Shown in pieces: positions 42,811 through 53,287 of a stretch of DNA of 64,000 bases (positions are counted from its first letter, which is position 1; the number at the start of each line of letters is the position of its first letter). The position numbers and the translations under genes are program-made. The notes beneath the pieces were generated by a model, which worked only from the letters and a program-made list of their open reading frames with translations, was not told the origin of the DNA and searched no databases. Source of the DNA: Pseudomonas sp. URIL14HWK12:I12 (lineage in GTDB: Bacteria; Pseudomonadota; Gammaproteobacteria; Pseudomonadales; Pseudomonadaceae); assembly GCF_003097135.1 (NCBI RefSeq), contig NZ_QEQL01000005.1:62001-126000 (forward strand). Reading direction: 5' to 3'.

Positions 42811-44412
42811 ATGCTCAAAGCTGCTGTGATTCCTTTCGTCGTTAGTGCTGGTTTGCTCGCTTTATCTCCTCTGGCACAGGCCGCTTCCAACCTGGTTTAT
42901 TGCTCGGAGGGCAGCCCGGCTGGCTTCGACCCGGGCCAGTACACCACCGGCACCGACTTCGACGCCTCGGCTGAGACCGTCTTCAATCGGCTGACACAGT
43001 TCGAGCGCGGCGGCACCACGGTCATCCCAGGCCTGGCGACCAGCTGGGACGTTTCCGACGATGGGCTGACCTACACGTTTCACCTGCGCGAAGGCGTGAA
43101 GTTCCACACCACCGATTACTTCAAGCCCACGCGCGAATTCAACGCCGATGACGTGCTGTTCACGTTCAATCGCATGCTCGACCCGAACATGCCGTTTCGC
43201 AAGGCTTACCCCACCGAGTTCCCCTATTTCACCGACATGGGGATGAACGACAACATCAAGAAGGTCGAGAAAGTCGACGATCACACCGTGCGCTTCCAGC
43301 TTGGCACCGTGGATGCAGCGTTCATCCAGAACCTGGCGATGAGCTTTGCCTCGATCCAGTCCGCCGAGTACGCCGCCAAGCTGCTCAAGGAAGGCAAACC
43401 CGAGCTGATCAACCAGCAGCCGATCGGCACAGGGCCGTTCGTGTTCAGCCGCTATCAGAAAGACGCCCAGATTCGCTACAAGGGCAACAAGGATTACTGG
43501 AACCCTTCGGATGTGAAGATCGACAACCTGATCTTCGCCATCACCACCGACGCCTCGGTGCGCGCACAGAAGCTCAAGCGCAACGAATGCCAGGTGACCG
43601 CCTACCCGCGGCCGGCCGACATCAAGCCGCTTGAGGCCGACAAGGCCCTGCAGATGCCCAACCAGCCTGGCTTCAACCTGGGCTACATCTCCTACAACGT
43701 TACCCATAAGCCGCTTGATGACCTGCGCGTGCGCCAGGCCCTGGACATGGCGGTCGACAAGAAGCGCATCATCGAGGCCGTTTACCAAGGTGCAGGCCAG
43801 CTTGCCGTCAACGCCATGCCGCCAACCCAGTGGTCCTACGACAAATCCATCAAAGACGCGCCCTTTGACCCCGAAAAGGCCAAAGCCCTGCTCAAGCAAG
43901 CAGGTGTGAAGGAAGGGACCGAGATCCAGCTGTGGGCGATGCCTGTGCAGCGCCCCTATAACCCGAACGCACGCCTGATGGCCGAGATGCTGCAATCGGA
44001 CTGGAAAAAGATTGGCATCAATGCGCGGATCGTCAGCTATGAATGGGGCGAATACATCAAGCGCGCCAAGGCCGGCGAAACCGATGCCATGTTGATCGGT
44101 TGGAGCGGTGACAACGGCGACCCCGATAACTGGCTGGGCACGCTGTTCGGCTGCGATGCGGTCAACGGCAACAACTTTGCCAAGTTCTGCAACCAGGACT
44201 ACGACAAGTTGATCAAGGCCGCCAAGGCCACGCCCAAGCAGGCCGATCGCATCCCGCTGTACGAAAAGGCCCAGCAGTTGCTCAAGCAGCAAGTCCCCTA
44301 CACCCCTATCGCCCACTCGACGGTCTATCAGCCCATGAGTGACAAGGTGGAAGGCTTCAAGATCAGCCCCTTGGGCCTGAACTCCTTCTACGGCGTCGGT
44401 ATCAAGGACTGA
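42811..44412 (+). CDS. dppA: Dipeptide ABC transporter substrate-binding protein (DppA-like, first copy)
   Basis: A 533-aa periplasmic family-5 binding protein with signal peptide (FVVSAGLLALSPLAQAAS). The mature N-terminus reads NLVYCSEGSPAGFDPGQYTT, as in DppA. It delivers di- and tripeptides to DppBCDF. A second homologue lies 1.7 kb downstream in the same cluster, with a porin between. Peptide specificity probably differs between the two copies; this is inferred. Confidence 0.93.
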   Translation: MLKAAVIPFVVSAGLLALSPLAQAASNLVYCSEGSPAGFDPGQYTTGTDFDASAETVFNRLTQFERGGTTVIPGLATSWDVSDDGLTYTFHLREGVKFHTTDYFKPTREFNADDVLFTFNRMLDPNMPFRKAYPTEFPYFTDMGMNDNIKKVEKVDDHTVRFQLGTVDAAFIQNLAMSFASIQSAEYAAKLLKEGKPELINQQPIGTGPFVFSRYQKDAQIRYKGNKDYWNPSDVKIDNLIFAITTDASVRAQKLKRNECQVTAYPRPADIKPLEADKALQMPNQPGFNLGYISYNVTHKPLDDLRVRQALDMAVDKKRIIEAVYQGAGQLAVNAMPPTQWSYDKSIKDAPFDPEKAKALLKQAGVKEGTEIQLWAMPVQRPYNPNARLMAEMLQSDWKKIGINARIVSYEWGEYIKRAKAGETDAMLIGWSGDNGDPDNWLGTLFGCDAVNGNNFAKFCNQDYDKLIKAAKATPKQADRIPLYEKAQQLLKQQVPYTPIAHSTVYQPMSDKVEGFKISPLGLNSFYGVGIKD

Positions 44413-44538
44413 ACCCTCCCGAACGCTGACCGACTGAGCGGGTACCCCTGAACAGGGGTGCCTCGGCTCAGCCGTGCCCACGCATTGAATTCCCGACAGG
44501 GCCTCAGAGCTTTGCGGGCAAGCTTTTGCCAAAAAAAT

Positions 44539-44560
44539 GCCTTCGTCGCACAACGAAGGC
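44539..44560 (-). terminator. Minus-strand intrinsic terminator in the dppA-porin gap
   Basis: GCCTTCGT / ACGAAGGC form a perfect 8-bp stem with a CGCACA loop, followed on the minus strand by ATTTTTTT (44538-44531). On the plus strand there is no U-tract. It would stop antisense transcription entering dppA from the porin side. Confidence 0.7.
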
Positions 44561-44590
44561 TGCAACACCCGGTGCGCACACGCCGGTACA

Positions 44591-44609
44591 CAACGAGAAA
44601 GAAAAACAG
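44591..44609 (+). promoter_or_regulatory. A-rich candidate Crc/Hfq site before the porin gene
   Basis: The stretch from ACAACGAG to AAAAACAG (44591-44609) is almost all A-rich triplets and ends at the AGGAG of the porin gene. It fits the Hfq/Crc target pattern, so catabolite repression is plausible here as at dppA. Confidence 0.5.
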
Positions 44610-44620
44610 GAGCAACACCC

Positions 44621-46003
44621 ATGCAGATGTCCACCCGTACGCTTCTGGCGCTGGCCATTGCCGGCACCAGCGGCCCTGCCCTGGCCGATTCCGCCAGCCA
44701 GGCGTTCGTTCCCACACAGCTCAAGAGCAGCAGTGCCCAGGCCGAAGCCACCGGCTTCGTTGCTGGCCAATCGCTAAGCGGCTCGACCAAGAACTTCTTC
44801 GCCCAGGAGCGCACCAAGCGCGACACGCGCTTCTCGATCCAGAAGAAGGACGGTACGACCGAATCCACCAGCCTGCGTGAAACCTGGACCCAGGGCACCA
44901 TCGTCAATTACACCTCGGGGTTCACCCAGGGCACCCTGGGGCTCGCGGCGCAGGTAGCGGCCTACAATGAGGTGGCCCTGCAGCAGAACCACGACCGCAT
45001 CGCCGGCGGCGGCAACCGCACCCTGACCCACGCCGACGGCGACGCCGTGGGCCAGTGGAGCAAACTGGGCCTGGCCAACCTGCAGGCGCGAGTGTCTAAC
45101 ACCACCATCACTGCCGGGCGGCAGAACATGAACACGCCGATGATCGCCACCATCGGCAACCGCGCCCTGCCCTCAAGCTTCGAAGGCCTGAGCGTGCACA
45201 GCGCCGAGTTCAACAACCTGAGCTTCGATGCCGGCACCTTCGACCGCGTGTCACCGCGTACCGAGCAGAGCCTGACGCGTTTTGTGTCCGAATACGGCAA
45301 CCGTGCCGTGTCGACCGATCACGTCAGCACCGCCGGCGTGACCTACAAGCCTATGGAAAGCCTGGAAACCAGTTTCTACGCCACTCAGGCGAAAGATTTC
45401 TGGAACCAGTACTACTTCGGCCTGACCCACGACCTGGGCGACCCCAACTCGCTGGCGCTCAACACCGCGTTCAATTACTACAAGACCCGCGACGAGGGCT
45501 CGGCCAAACTGGGTGCAATCGACAACGACACCTACAGCCTGGCATTGACCCTCACCCACGGCGCCCACAGCGTGATGGTCGGCTGGCAACAGGTCGACGG
45601 TAACGAATACTTCGACTACCTGCACGAAACCAACGGCATCTTCCTGGCCAACTCACTGCTGTCGGACTTCAACGGCCCGAACGAGAAATCCCTGCAGTTC
45701 GGCTACCTGCTGAACATGGCCGAGTACGGCGTTCCGGGGCTCAAATTCAACGTATACACCGCACGTGGCTGGGGCATCGACGGCACCCACTACACCGGCA
45801 CAGGCTATGGCAACCTTAGCAACCTCGATGGCGAGACCCACTACGAGTATGGTTTCGGCACTGCATACACCCTCCAAAGCGGTGCCCTCAAGGGCTCCAG
45901 CGTGCGCGCCACCTACACCGCGCACCGCGCCTCGGCCAACCAGGCCGATGGCAGCCTGAACGAGCTGCGGGTGGTGACCACCGTGCCGTTCAACATCCTG
46001 TAA
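44621..46003 (+). CDS. opdP: OprD-family outer-membrane porin (OpdP-like)
   Basis: A 460-aa specific channel of the OprD family: signal peptide MQMSTRTLLALAIAGTSGPALA, then an 18-strand barrel pattern (NFFAQERTKRDTRF; FGYLLNMAEYGVPGLKFNVY). Because it lies inside the dpp cluster it is likely OpdP, the glycine-glutamate dipeptide and peptide channel known in P. aeruginosa. ATG at 44621 has AGGAG 8 nt upstream; the longer ORF from 44537 lacks one. Confidence 0.88.
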   Translation: MQMSTRTLLALAIAGTSGPALADSASQAFVPTQLKSSSAQAEATGFVAGQSLSGSTKNFFAQERTKRDTRFSIQKKDGTTESTSLRETWTQGTIVNYTSGFTQGTLGLAAQVAAYNEVALQQNHDRIAGGGNRTLTHADGDAVGQWSKLGLANLQARVSNTTITAGRQNMNTPMIATIGNRALPSSFEGLSVHSAEFNNLSFDAGTFDRVSPRTEQSLTRFVSEYGNRAVSTDHVSTAGVTYKPMESLETSFYATQAKDFWNQYYFGLTHDLGDPNSLALNTAFNYYKTRDEGSAKLGAIDNDTYSLALTLTHGAHSVMVGWQQVDGNEYFDYLHETNGIFLANSLLSDFNGPNEKSLQFGYLLNMAEYGVPGLKFNVYTARGWGIDGTHYTGTGYGNLSNLDGETHYEYGFGTAYTLQSGALKGSSVRATYTAHRASANQADGSLNELRVVTTVPFNIL

Positions 46004-46071
46004 ACCCGTAGGCCACCACCGTTGTCCAAACGGTGGTGGCCACACCTGTTGTTGCCAGAAGAGGGCCTACG

Positions 46072-47667
46072 ATGAATACGCAAGCACTGCGCGCCGCGCT
46101 CGCCGCGACGCTGTTGGGCCTATGCGCCACGGCCACCGCCAAACCGCTGGTGGTGTGCACCGAAGCCAGCCCGGAAGGTTTCGACATCGTTCAGTACACT
46201 GCGGCCACCACCGCTGATGCTTCCGCCGAGACCGTGTTCAACCGCCTGGTGACGTTCAAGCCGGGTACCACCGATATCGCGCCGTCATTGGCCGAGCGTT
46301 GGGACATCAGCGAAGACGGCAAGCGCTACACCTTCCACCTGCGACCTGGGGTGAAGTTTCATACCACTGAGTATTTCAAACCCACCCGCACCCTGAACGC
46401 CGACGACGTAGTGTTCAGTTTCCAACGTCAGCTGGACCCTAAGCACCCTTGGCACGCCCAATCGACGATGGGTTATCCCTATTTCGAGGCGATGGGCTTC
46501 AAAGACCTGCTCGAGCGTGTCGAGAAGGTCGACGACATGACCGTCACGTTTTACCTGACTCGCCCCGAAGCGCCTTTCATTCGGGACCTGGCCATGGGCT
46601 TCACGTCCATCTATTCGGCAGAATACGCCGACCAACTGCTGAAGGCTGGCACCCCTGGAAAGCTCAATGCCCAGCCGATCGGCACCGGCCCGTTCATTTT
46701 CAGCCGCTACGCCAAGGATGCCCAGGTTCGGTTTCGTGCCAACCCCGACTACTTCGCTGGCAAGCCACCTGCCGACCCGCTGGTCTTTGCGATCACCGTA
46801 GACGCCAACACCCGACTGCAAAAACTGCGTGCCAATGAGTGCCAGGTGATGGTTTATCCCAAGCCTGACGACATCAAGGCCATCGAGGCGGACCCTGCGC
46901 TGAAGGTGCAGCAAATGGAGGCCTTGCTGGTCAGCTACGTCGCGATGAACACCGAGCACAAGTGGCTCAAGGACGTGCGCGTTCGCCAGGCTATCCAGAT
47001 GGCGCTGGACAAACCCCTTCTGGTGCGCACACTGTTCGGCGACGGCAACGCAGTGGTGGGCACCGGCCCGTACCCTTCCACGCTGCTGGGCTTCAACCAG
47101 CAGGTCAAGGACCTTCCCCATGACCCGGCCAAAGCCCGCGCCTTGCTGCAAGAAGCTGGCGTGCCGGAAGGCACCACGTTCACCGTATTCACCCGCAACG
47201 GCGGCGGCCCTACCAACCCCAACCCGGGGTTGTCGGCGCAGTTGTTGCAGGCGGACCTGGCCAAGGTAGGCCTTAAAGCCGACATTCGCACCATGGAATG
47301 GGGTGAGATGGTCAGGGCCATCAAGCTGGGGCAGCACGACCTGACCTTCTATGGTTGGGCCGGCGACAACGGCGACCCCGACAACTTCATCACCCCCAAC
47401 CTGAGCTGCGATGCCGCGCGCAGCGGCGAAAACGCCGCGCGCTGGTGCGACAAGGGCTTCGACGCCCTGATCGCCCAGGCCCGTGCCGAAACCGACCCGA
47501 GCAAACGGGCGGCGCTCTATGAGCAGGCACAGGTGATTTTCAACCAGCAACAACCATGGCTGAGCCTGGCCTATCCCAAGCTCTTCGTGGCTATGCGCAA
47601 GAACGTCGAGGGCTACACGATCAGCCCCTTGACCAATAACAACTTCGCCACCACCCAGGTGAAGTAA
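46072..47667 (+). CDS. dppA: Dipeptide ABC transporter substrate-binding protein (DppA-like, second copy)
   Basis: A 531-aa family-5 binding protein with signal peptide (LAATLLGLCATATA, then KPLVVCTEASPEGFD). It resembles the upstream copy but has clearly diverged. A signal-peptide-proximal ATG at 46072 is used because AGAGGG sits upstream. It precedes dppB by 61 nt. Confidence 0.92.
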   Translation: MNTQALRAALAATLLGLCATATAKPLVVCTEASPEGFDIVQYTAATTADASAETVFNRLVTFKPGTTDIAPSLAERWDISEDGKRYTFHLRPGVKFHTTEYFKPTRTLNADDVVFSFQRQLDPKHPWHAQSTMGYPYFEAMGFKDLLERVEKVDDMTVTFYLTRPEAPFIRDLAMGFTSIYSAEYADQLLKAGTPGKLNAQPIGTGPFIFSRYAKDAQVRFRANPDYFAGKPPADPLVFAITVDANTRLQKLRANECQVMVYPKPDDIKAIEADPALKVQQMEALLVSYVAMNTEHKWLKDVRVRQAIQMALDKPLLVRTLFGDGNAVVGTGPYPSTLLGFNQQVKDLPHDPAKARALLQEAGVPEGTTFTVFTRNGGGPTNPNPGLSAQLLQADLAKVGLKADIRTMEWGEMVRAIKLGQHDLTFYGWAGDNGDPDNFITPNLSCDAARSGENAARWCDKGFDALIAQARAETDPSKRAALYEQAQVIFNQQQPWLSLAYPKLFVAMRKNVEGYTISPLTNNNFATTQVK

Positions 47668-47728
47668 ATGATCGCCCGGCCCGCGTTACGTGCACGTGGG
47701 ACCGGGCGCCGATGAGGTAGCCTGAACC

Positions 47729-48739
47729 ATGTTGAGCTTCATTGCCCGCCGAGTGGGGTTGTTGATCCCCACCTTTTTCGGCATCACTCTGTTGACGTTT
47801 GCACTGATTCGCATGATCCCGGGAGATCCGGTGGAAGTGATGATGGGCGAGCGGCGCGTCGACCCTGAGATGCACGCCCAGGCCATGGAGCGGCTGGGGC
47901 TGAACAAGCCGTTGTATCTGCAGTATTTCGATTACATCGGCCAGCTCGCCCACGGCAACCTGGGAGAGTCGCTGCGCACCCGCACCAGCGTGTGGCACGA
48001 ATTCCTCAACCTGTTCCCCGCTACGCTCGAGCTTTCGCTGGCAGCTCTGCTGTTTGCCGGCGTGTTCGGCCTGCTTGCCGGGGTGATCGCCGCGCTCAAG
48101 CGTGGCTCGCTGTTCGACCACGGGGTGATGGGCATTTCCCTGGCCGGCTATTCGATGCCGATCTTCTGGTGGGGCCTGATCCTGATCATGTTCTTTTCGG
48201 TGAGCCTGGGCTGGACACCGGTGTCCGGCCGCATCGACCTGCTCTACGATATCCAGCCCCATACCGGCTTCATGCTCATCGACACGCTCTACAGCGAAGA
48301 TGAGGGCGCCTGGCTGGATGCGCTCAAGCACCTGATCCTGCCTTCGATCGTGCTGGGGACCATCCCGCTGGCGGTCATCGCGCGCATGACTCGCTCCTCG
48401 ATGCTGGAAGTGCTGCGTGAGGATTACATCCGTACCGCACGGGCCAAGGGCCTGTCGCCGGCCCGCGTGGTGTTCATCCATGGCCTGCGCAATGCGCTGA
48501 TCCCGGTACTGACGGTGTTTGGCCTGCAGGTCGGCACCCTGCTCGCCGGCGCCGTGCTGACCGAAACGATCTTTTCCTGGCCGGGCATCGGCAAATGGCT
48601 GATCGAGGCCATCGGCGCCCGCGACTACCCCGTGGTGCAAAACGGCATCCTGCTGATCGCCTGCCTGGTGATCCTGGTCAACTTCGTGGTGGACATCCTC
48701 TACGGCCTGGCCAACCCACGCATCCGTCATCAGCGCTGA
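47729..48739 (+). CDS. dppB: Dipeptide ABC transporter permease DppB
   Basis: A 336-aa permease with about six helices. The N-terminus MLSFIARRVGLLIPTFFGIT and the long periplasmic loop of DppB/OppB proteins are present, and the EAA-type loop DYIRTARAKGLSPARVVFIH is clear. It pairs with DppC and 10 nt separate the two genes. Confidence 0.96.
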   Translation: MLSFIARRVGLLIPTFFGITLLTFALIRMIPGDPVEVMMGERRVDPEMHAQAMERLGLNKPLYLQYFDYIGQLAHGNLGESLRTRTSVWHEFLNLFPATLELSLAALLFAGVFGLLAGVIAALKRGSLFDHGVMGISLAGYSMPIFWWGLILIMFFSVSLGWTPVSGRIDLLYDIQPHTGFMLIDTLYSEDEGAWLDALKHLILPSIVLGTIPLAVIARMTRSSMLEVLREDYIRTARAKGLSPARVVFIHGLRNALIPVLTVFGLQVGTLLAGAVLTETIFSWPGIGKWLIEAIGARDYPVVQNGILLIACLVILVNFVVDILYGLANPRIRHQR

Positions 48740-48749
48740 GGGCCCTGAC

Positions 48750-49661
48750 ATGAAAACTCAAACACCGGCCACCGCGCTGGACCAAAGCCTGCTCTACCCC
48801 TCGCCACTGAAGGAATTCTGGCAGGCGTTCTCACGCAACAAAGGCGCCGTCGCTGGCCTTGCGTTCATCCTGCTGATCGTGTTCTGCGCGTTGTTTGCGC
48901 CTTGGGTCGCCCCCCATGACCCCAGCGAGCAATTTCGCGATGCCCTGCTCACCCCGCCATCGTGGTTGGAGGGTGGCCAGCTGACCTATCTGCTCGGGAC
49001 CGACGAGCTGGGCCGCGACCTACTCTCGCGGTTGATCCATGGCGCGCGCCTGTCGCTGCTGATCGGCCTTTCGTCGGTGGTGATGTCGTTGATTCCCGGC
49101 ATCCTTCTGGGCTTGCTGGCAGGGTTCTTCCCACGCTTGATGGGCCCGGCGATCACTCGCTTGATGGACGTGATGCTGGCCTTGCCTTCGCTGCTACTGG
49201 CCGTGGCGATCGTCGCCATCCTCGGCCCTGGCCTGATCAACACCGTCATCGCCATCGCCGTGGTCTCGCTGCCCTCCTACGTGCGGCTGACCCGCGCGGC
49301 GGTGATGGGCGAGCTGCATCGCGACTACGTGACCGCCGCACGGCTGGCCGGCGCCAGCCTGCCGCGGCTGATGTTCATCACCGTGCTGCCCAACTGCATG
49401 GCGCCGCTGATCGTGCAGGCTTCGCTGAGCTTCTCTTCCGCGATTCTGGACGCCGCGGCGCTGGGCTTTCTCGGCTTGGGCGTGCAACCGCCGACTCCGG
49501 AGTGGGGCACCATGCTGGCCTCGGCCCGCGACTACATTGAGCGCGCCTGGTGGGTAGTGAGCCTGCCGGGCCTGACCATCCTGCTCAGCGTGCTGGCAAT
49601 CAACCTGATGGGTGATGGCCTGCGCGATGCGCTGGACCCGAAACTCAAGAACGCGCTCTGA
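48750..49661 (+). CDS. dppC: Dipeptide ABC transporter permease DppC
   Basis: A 303-aa permease partner of DppB. The N-terminal OppC-type domain (residues about 15-60, [20 protein letters not shown]) and the EAA loop [20 protein letters not shown] are typical. It lies between dppB and dppD, 11 nt before the latter. Confidence 0.96.
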   Translation: MKTQTPATALDQSLLYPSPLKEFWQAFSRNKGAVAGLAFILLIVFCALFAPWVAPHDPSEQFRDALLTPPSWLEGGQLTYLLGTDELGRDLLSRLIHGARLSLLIGLSSVVMSLIPGILLGLLAGFFPRLMGPAITRLMDVMLALPSLLLAVAIVAILGPGLINTVIAIAVVSLPSYVRLTRAAVMGELHRDYVTAARLAGASLPRLMFITVLPNCMAPLIVQASLSFSSAILDAAALGFLGLGVQPPTPEWGTMLASARDYIERAWWVVSLPGLTILLSVLAINLMGDGLRDALDPKLKNAL

Positions 49662-49672
49662 GGAGAACCACC

Positions 49673-50641
49673 ATGGCATTACTGGAAATCAAGAACCTCA
49701 GCGTGCGTTTCGGTGACAAGAACGCGGTGCCCGTGGTCGACGGCCTGAGCCTGTCGGTCGAGCGGGGCGAAGTGCTGGCTATCGTGGGGGAATCCGGCTC
49801 CGGGAAATCGGTGACCATGATGGCGCTGATGGGCCTGATCGACGCCCCCGGCATCATCACCGCCGACTCTGTGCAGTTCGACGGCAACGACATGCAGCGC
49901 CTGAGCAAGCGCCAGCGCCGCCGTGTAGTCGGCAAAGACCTGGCCATGGTGTTCCAGGACCCGATGACGGCTCTGAACCCCAGCTACACCGTGGGCTACC
50001 AGATCGAGGAAGTGCTGCGCACTCACCTCGGCCTCAAGGGCAAGGCTGCGCGCCAGCGCGCCCTGGAGCTGCTCAAGAAAGTGGAAATCCCGGCACCGGA
50101 AAGCCGCCTGGATGCCTACCCCCATCAGCTCTCCGGAGGCATGAGCCAACGGGTGGCCATCGCCATGGCCATCGCGGCCGAGCCCAAGCTGTTGATCGCC
50201 GACGAACCGACCACGGCGCTGGACGTGACGATTCAGGCGCAGATCATGGACCTGCTGTTGAACCTGCAAAAAGAGCAGGGCATGACTTTGATCCTGATCA
50301 CCCACGACCTGGCGGTGGTGGCTGAAACCGCGCAGCGGGTATGCGTGATGTATGCAGGGCAGGCGGTGGAGCTGGGCCAGGTGCCACAACTGTTCGATGA
50401 GCCTGCGCACCCTTACAGCGAAGCATTGCTGGCAGCGATCCCTGAACACAGCAACGATGCCGAGCGCCTGGCGACCCTGCCGGGCATGGTGCCGGGCCGC
50501 TACGATCGCCCGCAGGGCTGCCTGCTCTCCCCGCGGTGCCCCTATGCCCAGCCGGACTGCCACACCCAACGGCCGGCGCTGGATGCGAAACGCCAGAGCC
50601 TGGCCCGTTGCTTTTATCCGCTTAACCAGGAGGTGGCGTGA
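49673..50641 (+). CDS. dppD: Dipeptide ABC transporter ATPase DppD
   Basis: A 322-aa ATPase with Walker A GESGSGKS (residues about 38-45), signature [14 protein letters not shown], and Walker [13 protein letters not shown]. The C-terminal cysteine-rich oligopeptide-transporter tail is present ([15 protein letters not shown]), which may bind an iron-sulfur cluster in the family. Its TGA overlaps the dppF start. Confidence 0.96.
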   Translation: MALLEIKNLSVRFGDKNAVPVVDGLSLSVERGEVLAIVGESGSGKSVTMMALMGLIDAPGIITADSVQFDGNDMQRLSKRQRRRVVGKDLAMVFQDPMTALNPSYTVGYQIEEVLRTHLGLKGKAARQRALELLKKVEIPAPESRLDAYPHQLSGGMSQRVAIAMAIAAEPKLLIADEPTTALDVTIQAQIMDLLLNLQKEQGMTLILITHDLAVVAETAQRVCVMYAGQAVELGQVPQLFDEPAHPYSEALLAAIPEHSNDAERLATLPGMVPGRYDRPQGCLLSPRCPYAQPDCHTQRPALDAKRQSLARCFYPLNQEVA

Positions 50642-51609
50642 TGAGCGTCGTTCTCAGCGCGCGTGAACTGACGCGCCACTACGAAGTTTCCACAGGGCTG
50701 TTCAAGCCCCATGCCCTGGTACGGGCGCTCAATGGGGTGTCGTTCGAACTGCATGCCGGCAAGACACTGGCCGTGGTGGGCGAATCGGGCTGTGGCAAGT
50801 CCACCTTGGCCCGCGCGCTAACCCTGATCGAAGAGCCGACTGCCGGCTCGCTGCAGATCGCCGGCACCGAGGTCACCGGCGCCAGCAAGGCCCAGCGCAA
50901 GCAGCTGCGCCGTGAAGTGCAGATGGTGTTCCAAAGCCCTTACGCCTCGCTCAACCCGCGGCAGAAGGTCGGCGACCAGTTGGCCGAGCCGTTGCTGATC
51001 AACACCAGCCTGTCGCGCACCGAGCGCCGCGCAAAGGTCCAGGCGATGATGCAGCAGGTGGGCCTGCGGCCGGAGCACTACCACCGCTACCCGCACATGT
51101 TCTCCGGCGGCCAGCGCCAACGCATAGCACTCGCCCGGGCGATGATGTTGCAACCTAAGGTGCTGGTGGCCGATGAACCCACCTCCGCGCTGGACGTATC
51201 GATCCAGGCGCAGGTGCTGAACCTGTTCATGGACCTGCAGGCGCAGTACCAGACCGGGTACGTGTTCATTTCGCACAACCTGGCCGTGGTGCGGCACGTG
51301 GCAGACGACGTGTTGGTGATGTACCTGGGCCGCCCGGCGGAAATGGGGCCCAAGGAAGACATCTATGCCAACCCGTTGCACCCCTACACCCGCGCCCTGC
51401 TCTCGGCCACGCCGACGCTCAAGCCCAACCCCGACAAGCCAAAGATCAAAATTGCCGGTGAATTGCCCAACCCACTCAACCCGCCCTCAGGCTGCGCCTT
51501 TCACAAGCGCTGCCCCTATGCGACCGAGCGCTGCTCGGCCGAGGAGCCGGCGTTCCGGCAGGTAGGAACGCGGCAAGTGGCTTGCCACTACGCGGAACAG
51601 TTCGTCTAG
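50641..51609 (+). CDS. dppF: Dipeptide ABC transporter ATPase DppF
   Basis: A 322-aa partner of DppD: Walker A GESGCGKS, signature FSGGQRQRIALARA, Walker [13 protein letters not shown], and the cysteine-bearing tail GCAFHKRCPYATERC. The ATG at 50641 overlaps the dppD stop (TGATG) and AGGAGG sits 7 nt upstream; the GTG three bases earlier is less likely. A strong terminator ends the cluster. Confidence 0.96.
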   Translation: MSVVLSARELTRHYEVSTGLFKPHALVRALNGVSFELHAGKTLAVVGESGCGKSTLARALTLIEEPTAGSLQIAGTEVTGASKAQRKQLRREVQMVFQSPYASLNPRQKVGDQLAEPLLINTSLSRTERRAKVQAMMQQVGLRPEHYHRYPHMFSGGQRQRIALARAMMLQPKVLVADEPTSALDVSIQAQVLNLFMDLQAQYQTGYVFISHNLAVVRHVADDVLVMYLGRPAEMGPKEDIYANPLHPYTRALLSATPTLKPNPDKPKIKIAGELPNPLNPPSGCAFHKRCPYATERCSAEEPAFRQVGTRQVACHYAEQFV

Positions 51610-51634
51610 GCATCGCTAACTGCCAGCACAAAGC

Positions 51635-51674
51635 AAAAGCGGGTCTTCGGCATACCGAAGACCCGCTTTTTATT
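51635..51674. terminator. Bidirectional terminator, dppF / prfC
   Basis: A perfect 16-bp stem, AAAAGCGGGTCTTCGG with its complement around a CATA loop, is followed by TATTT. Its A/T-rich ends serve both convergent genes. Confidence 0.93.
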
Positions 51675-51703
51675 TGGTGCTTGCCGCTACAGGCCCGCAG
51701 CGC

Positions 51704-53287
51704 TTAATGGTGCTCGCGGGTGGCGCGGAAGGTGACATCCGGCCAACGCTCTTCCATCACGGACAGGTTCACGCGGGTCGGCGCCAGGTAGGTGAGGTGG
51801 CCACCCCCATCGACGGCCAGGTTTTCCATGGCCTTGGTTTCGAAATCCTCGAGTTTCTTCTTGTCGGCGCATTCGATCCAGCGGGCAGACCACACGGTGA
51901 TCGGCTCGTAGACGCACTCGACCTTGTACTCTTCCTTGAGCCGGCTGGCGACCACGTCGAACTGCAGCACACCCACGGCGCCGAGGATGATGTCGTTGCT
52001 GCGCTGCGGGAAGAACACCTGGGTGGCGCCCTCTTCGGCCAGTTGTTGCAGGCCCTGGCGCAGCTGCTTGGACTTGAGCGGGTCTTTCAGGCGCACACGG
52101 CGGAACAGCTCCGGGGCGAAGTGCGGGATGCCAGTGAAGCCCAATGCTTCACCTTCGCTGAAGGTGTCGCCGATCTGGATGGTGCCGTGGTTGTGCAGGC
52201 CGATGATGTCGCCGGCCCACGCCTCTTCGAGCTGTTCGCGCTCGGAAGAGAAGAAGGTCAGTGCGTCGCCGATGCGCAGGTCTTTGCCCAGGCGCACGTG
52301 GCGCATCTTCATGCCTTTTTCGTACTTGCCCGAGCAGATGCGCATGAACGCGATGCGGTCACGGTGCTTGGGGTCCATGTTTGCCTGGATCTTGAAGATG
52401 AAGCCTGAAAACTTCTCTTCCACCGGCTGCACGGTACGCTCGCGGGCCTCACGGGCAAGCGGGCGCGGCGCCCAGTCGACAACGGCATCGAGTACGTGGT
52501 CGACGCCGAAGTTGCCCAGCGCAGTGCCGAAAAACACCGGGGTGATCTCGCCACGCATGAACTCGTCGGCATCGAAAGGATGGCAGGCCACCTGCACCAG
52601 CTCCAGCTGATCGACGAAGCTTGCGTAGTCGTCGCCCAGGTATTCACGGGCTTCGGGCGAATCCAGGCCCTGGATGATCTTGGCCTCGGTGCGCTCATGG
52701 CCGTGGCCGGGGGTATACACCACGATGTAGTCACCTGCCAGGTGATACACACCCTTGAAATCGCGGTAGCAACCGATCGGCCAGGTGATCGGTGCGGCCT
52801 TGATCTTGAGCACCGCCTCGATTTCGTCGAGCAGCTCGACGGGGTCGCGGATGTCGCGGTCGAGCTTGTTGATGAAGCTCACGATGGGCGTGTCGCGCAG
52901 GCGGCACACGTCCATCAGCGCAATAGTGCGGGGCTCGACGCCTTTACCGCCGTCGAGCACCATCAGCGCCGAATCCACTGCGGTGAGGGTACGGTAGGTG
53001 TCTTCGGAGAAGTCTTCGTGGCCGGGCGTATCGAGCAGGTTGACCATGTGCTCGCGGTAGGGGAACTGCATCACCGAGGTGGTGATGGAAATGCCCCGCT
53101 GTTTCTCCATTTCCATCCAGTCGCTGGTGGCATGGCGGTCGGATTTGCGCGACTTCACCGTCCCGGCCACGGCAATGGCCTTACCCATCAGCAACAGCTT
53201 TTCGGTGATGGTGGTTTTACCCGCGTCGGGGTGGGAAATGATGGCGAAGGTACGGCGCTTCGCGACTTCAGCGGCCTGTTGGGTCAT
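51704..53287 (-). CDS. prfC: Peptide chain release factor 3
   Basis: A 527-aa translational GTPase that removes RF1 and RF2 from the ribosome after peptide release. G1 is [10 protein letters not shown]2/G3 region [12 protein letters not shown] and [16 protein letters not shown], and G4 NKLD. Length and order are standard. It is convergent with dppF and divergent from the osmoprotectant operon. Confidence 0.98.
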   Translation of the reverse strand: MTQQAAEVAKRRTFAIISHPDAGKTTITEKLLLMGKAIAVAGTVKSRKSDRHATSDWMEMEKQRGISITTSVMQFPYREHMVNLLDTPGHEDFSEDTYRTLTAVDSALMVLDGGKGVEPRTIALMDVCRLRDTPIVSFINKLDRDIRDPVELLDEIEAVLKIKAAPITWPIGCYRDFKGVYHLAGDYIVVYTPGHGHERTEAKIIQGLDSPEAREYLGDDYASFVDQLELVQVACHPFDADEFMRGEITPVFFGTALGNFGVDHVLDAVVDWAPRPLAREARERTVQPVEEKFSGFIFKIQANMDPKHRDRIAFMRICSGKYEKGMKMRHVRLGKDLRIGDALTFFSSEREQLEEAWAGDIIGLHNHGTIQIGDTFSEGEALGFTGIPHFAPELFRRVRLKDPLKSKQLRQGLQQLAEEGATQVFFPQRSNDIILGAVGVLQFDVVASRLKEEYKVECVYEPITVWSARWIECADKKKLEDFETKAMENLAVDGGGHLTYLAPTRVNLSVMEERWPDVTFRATREHH

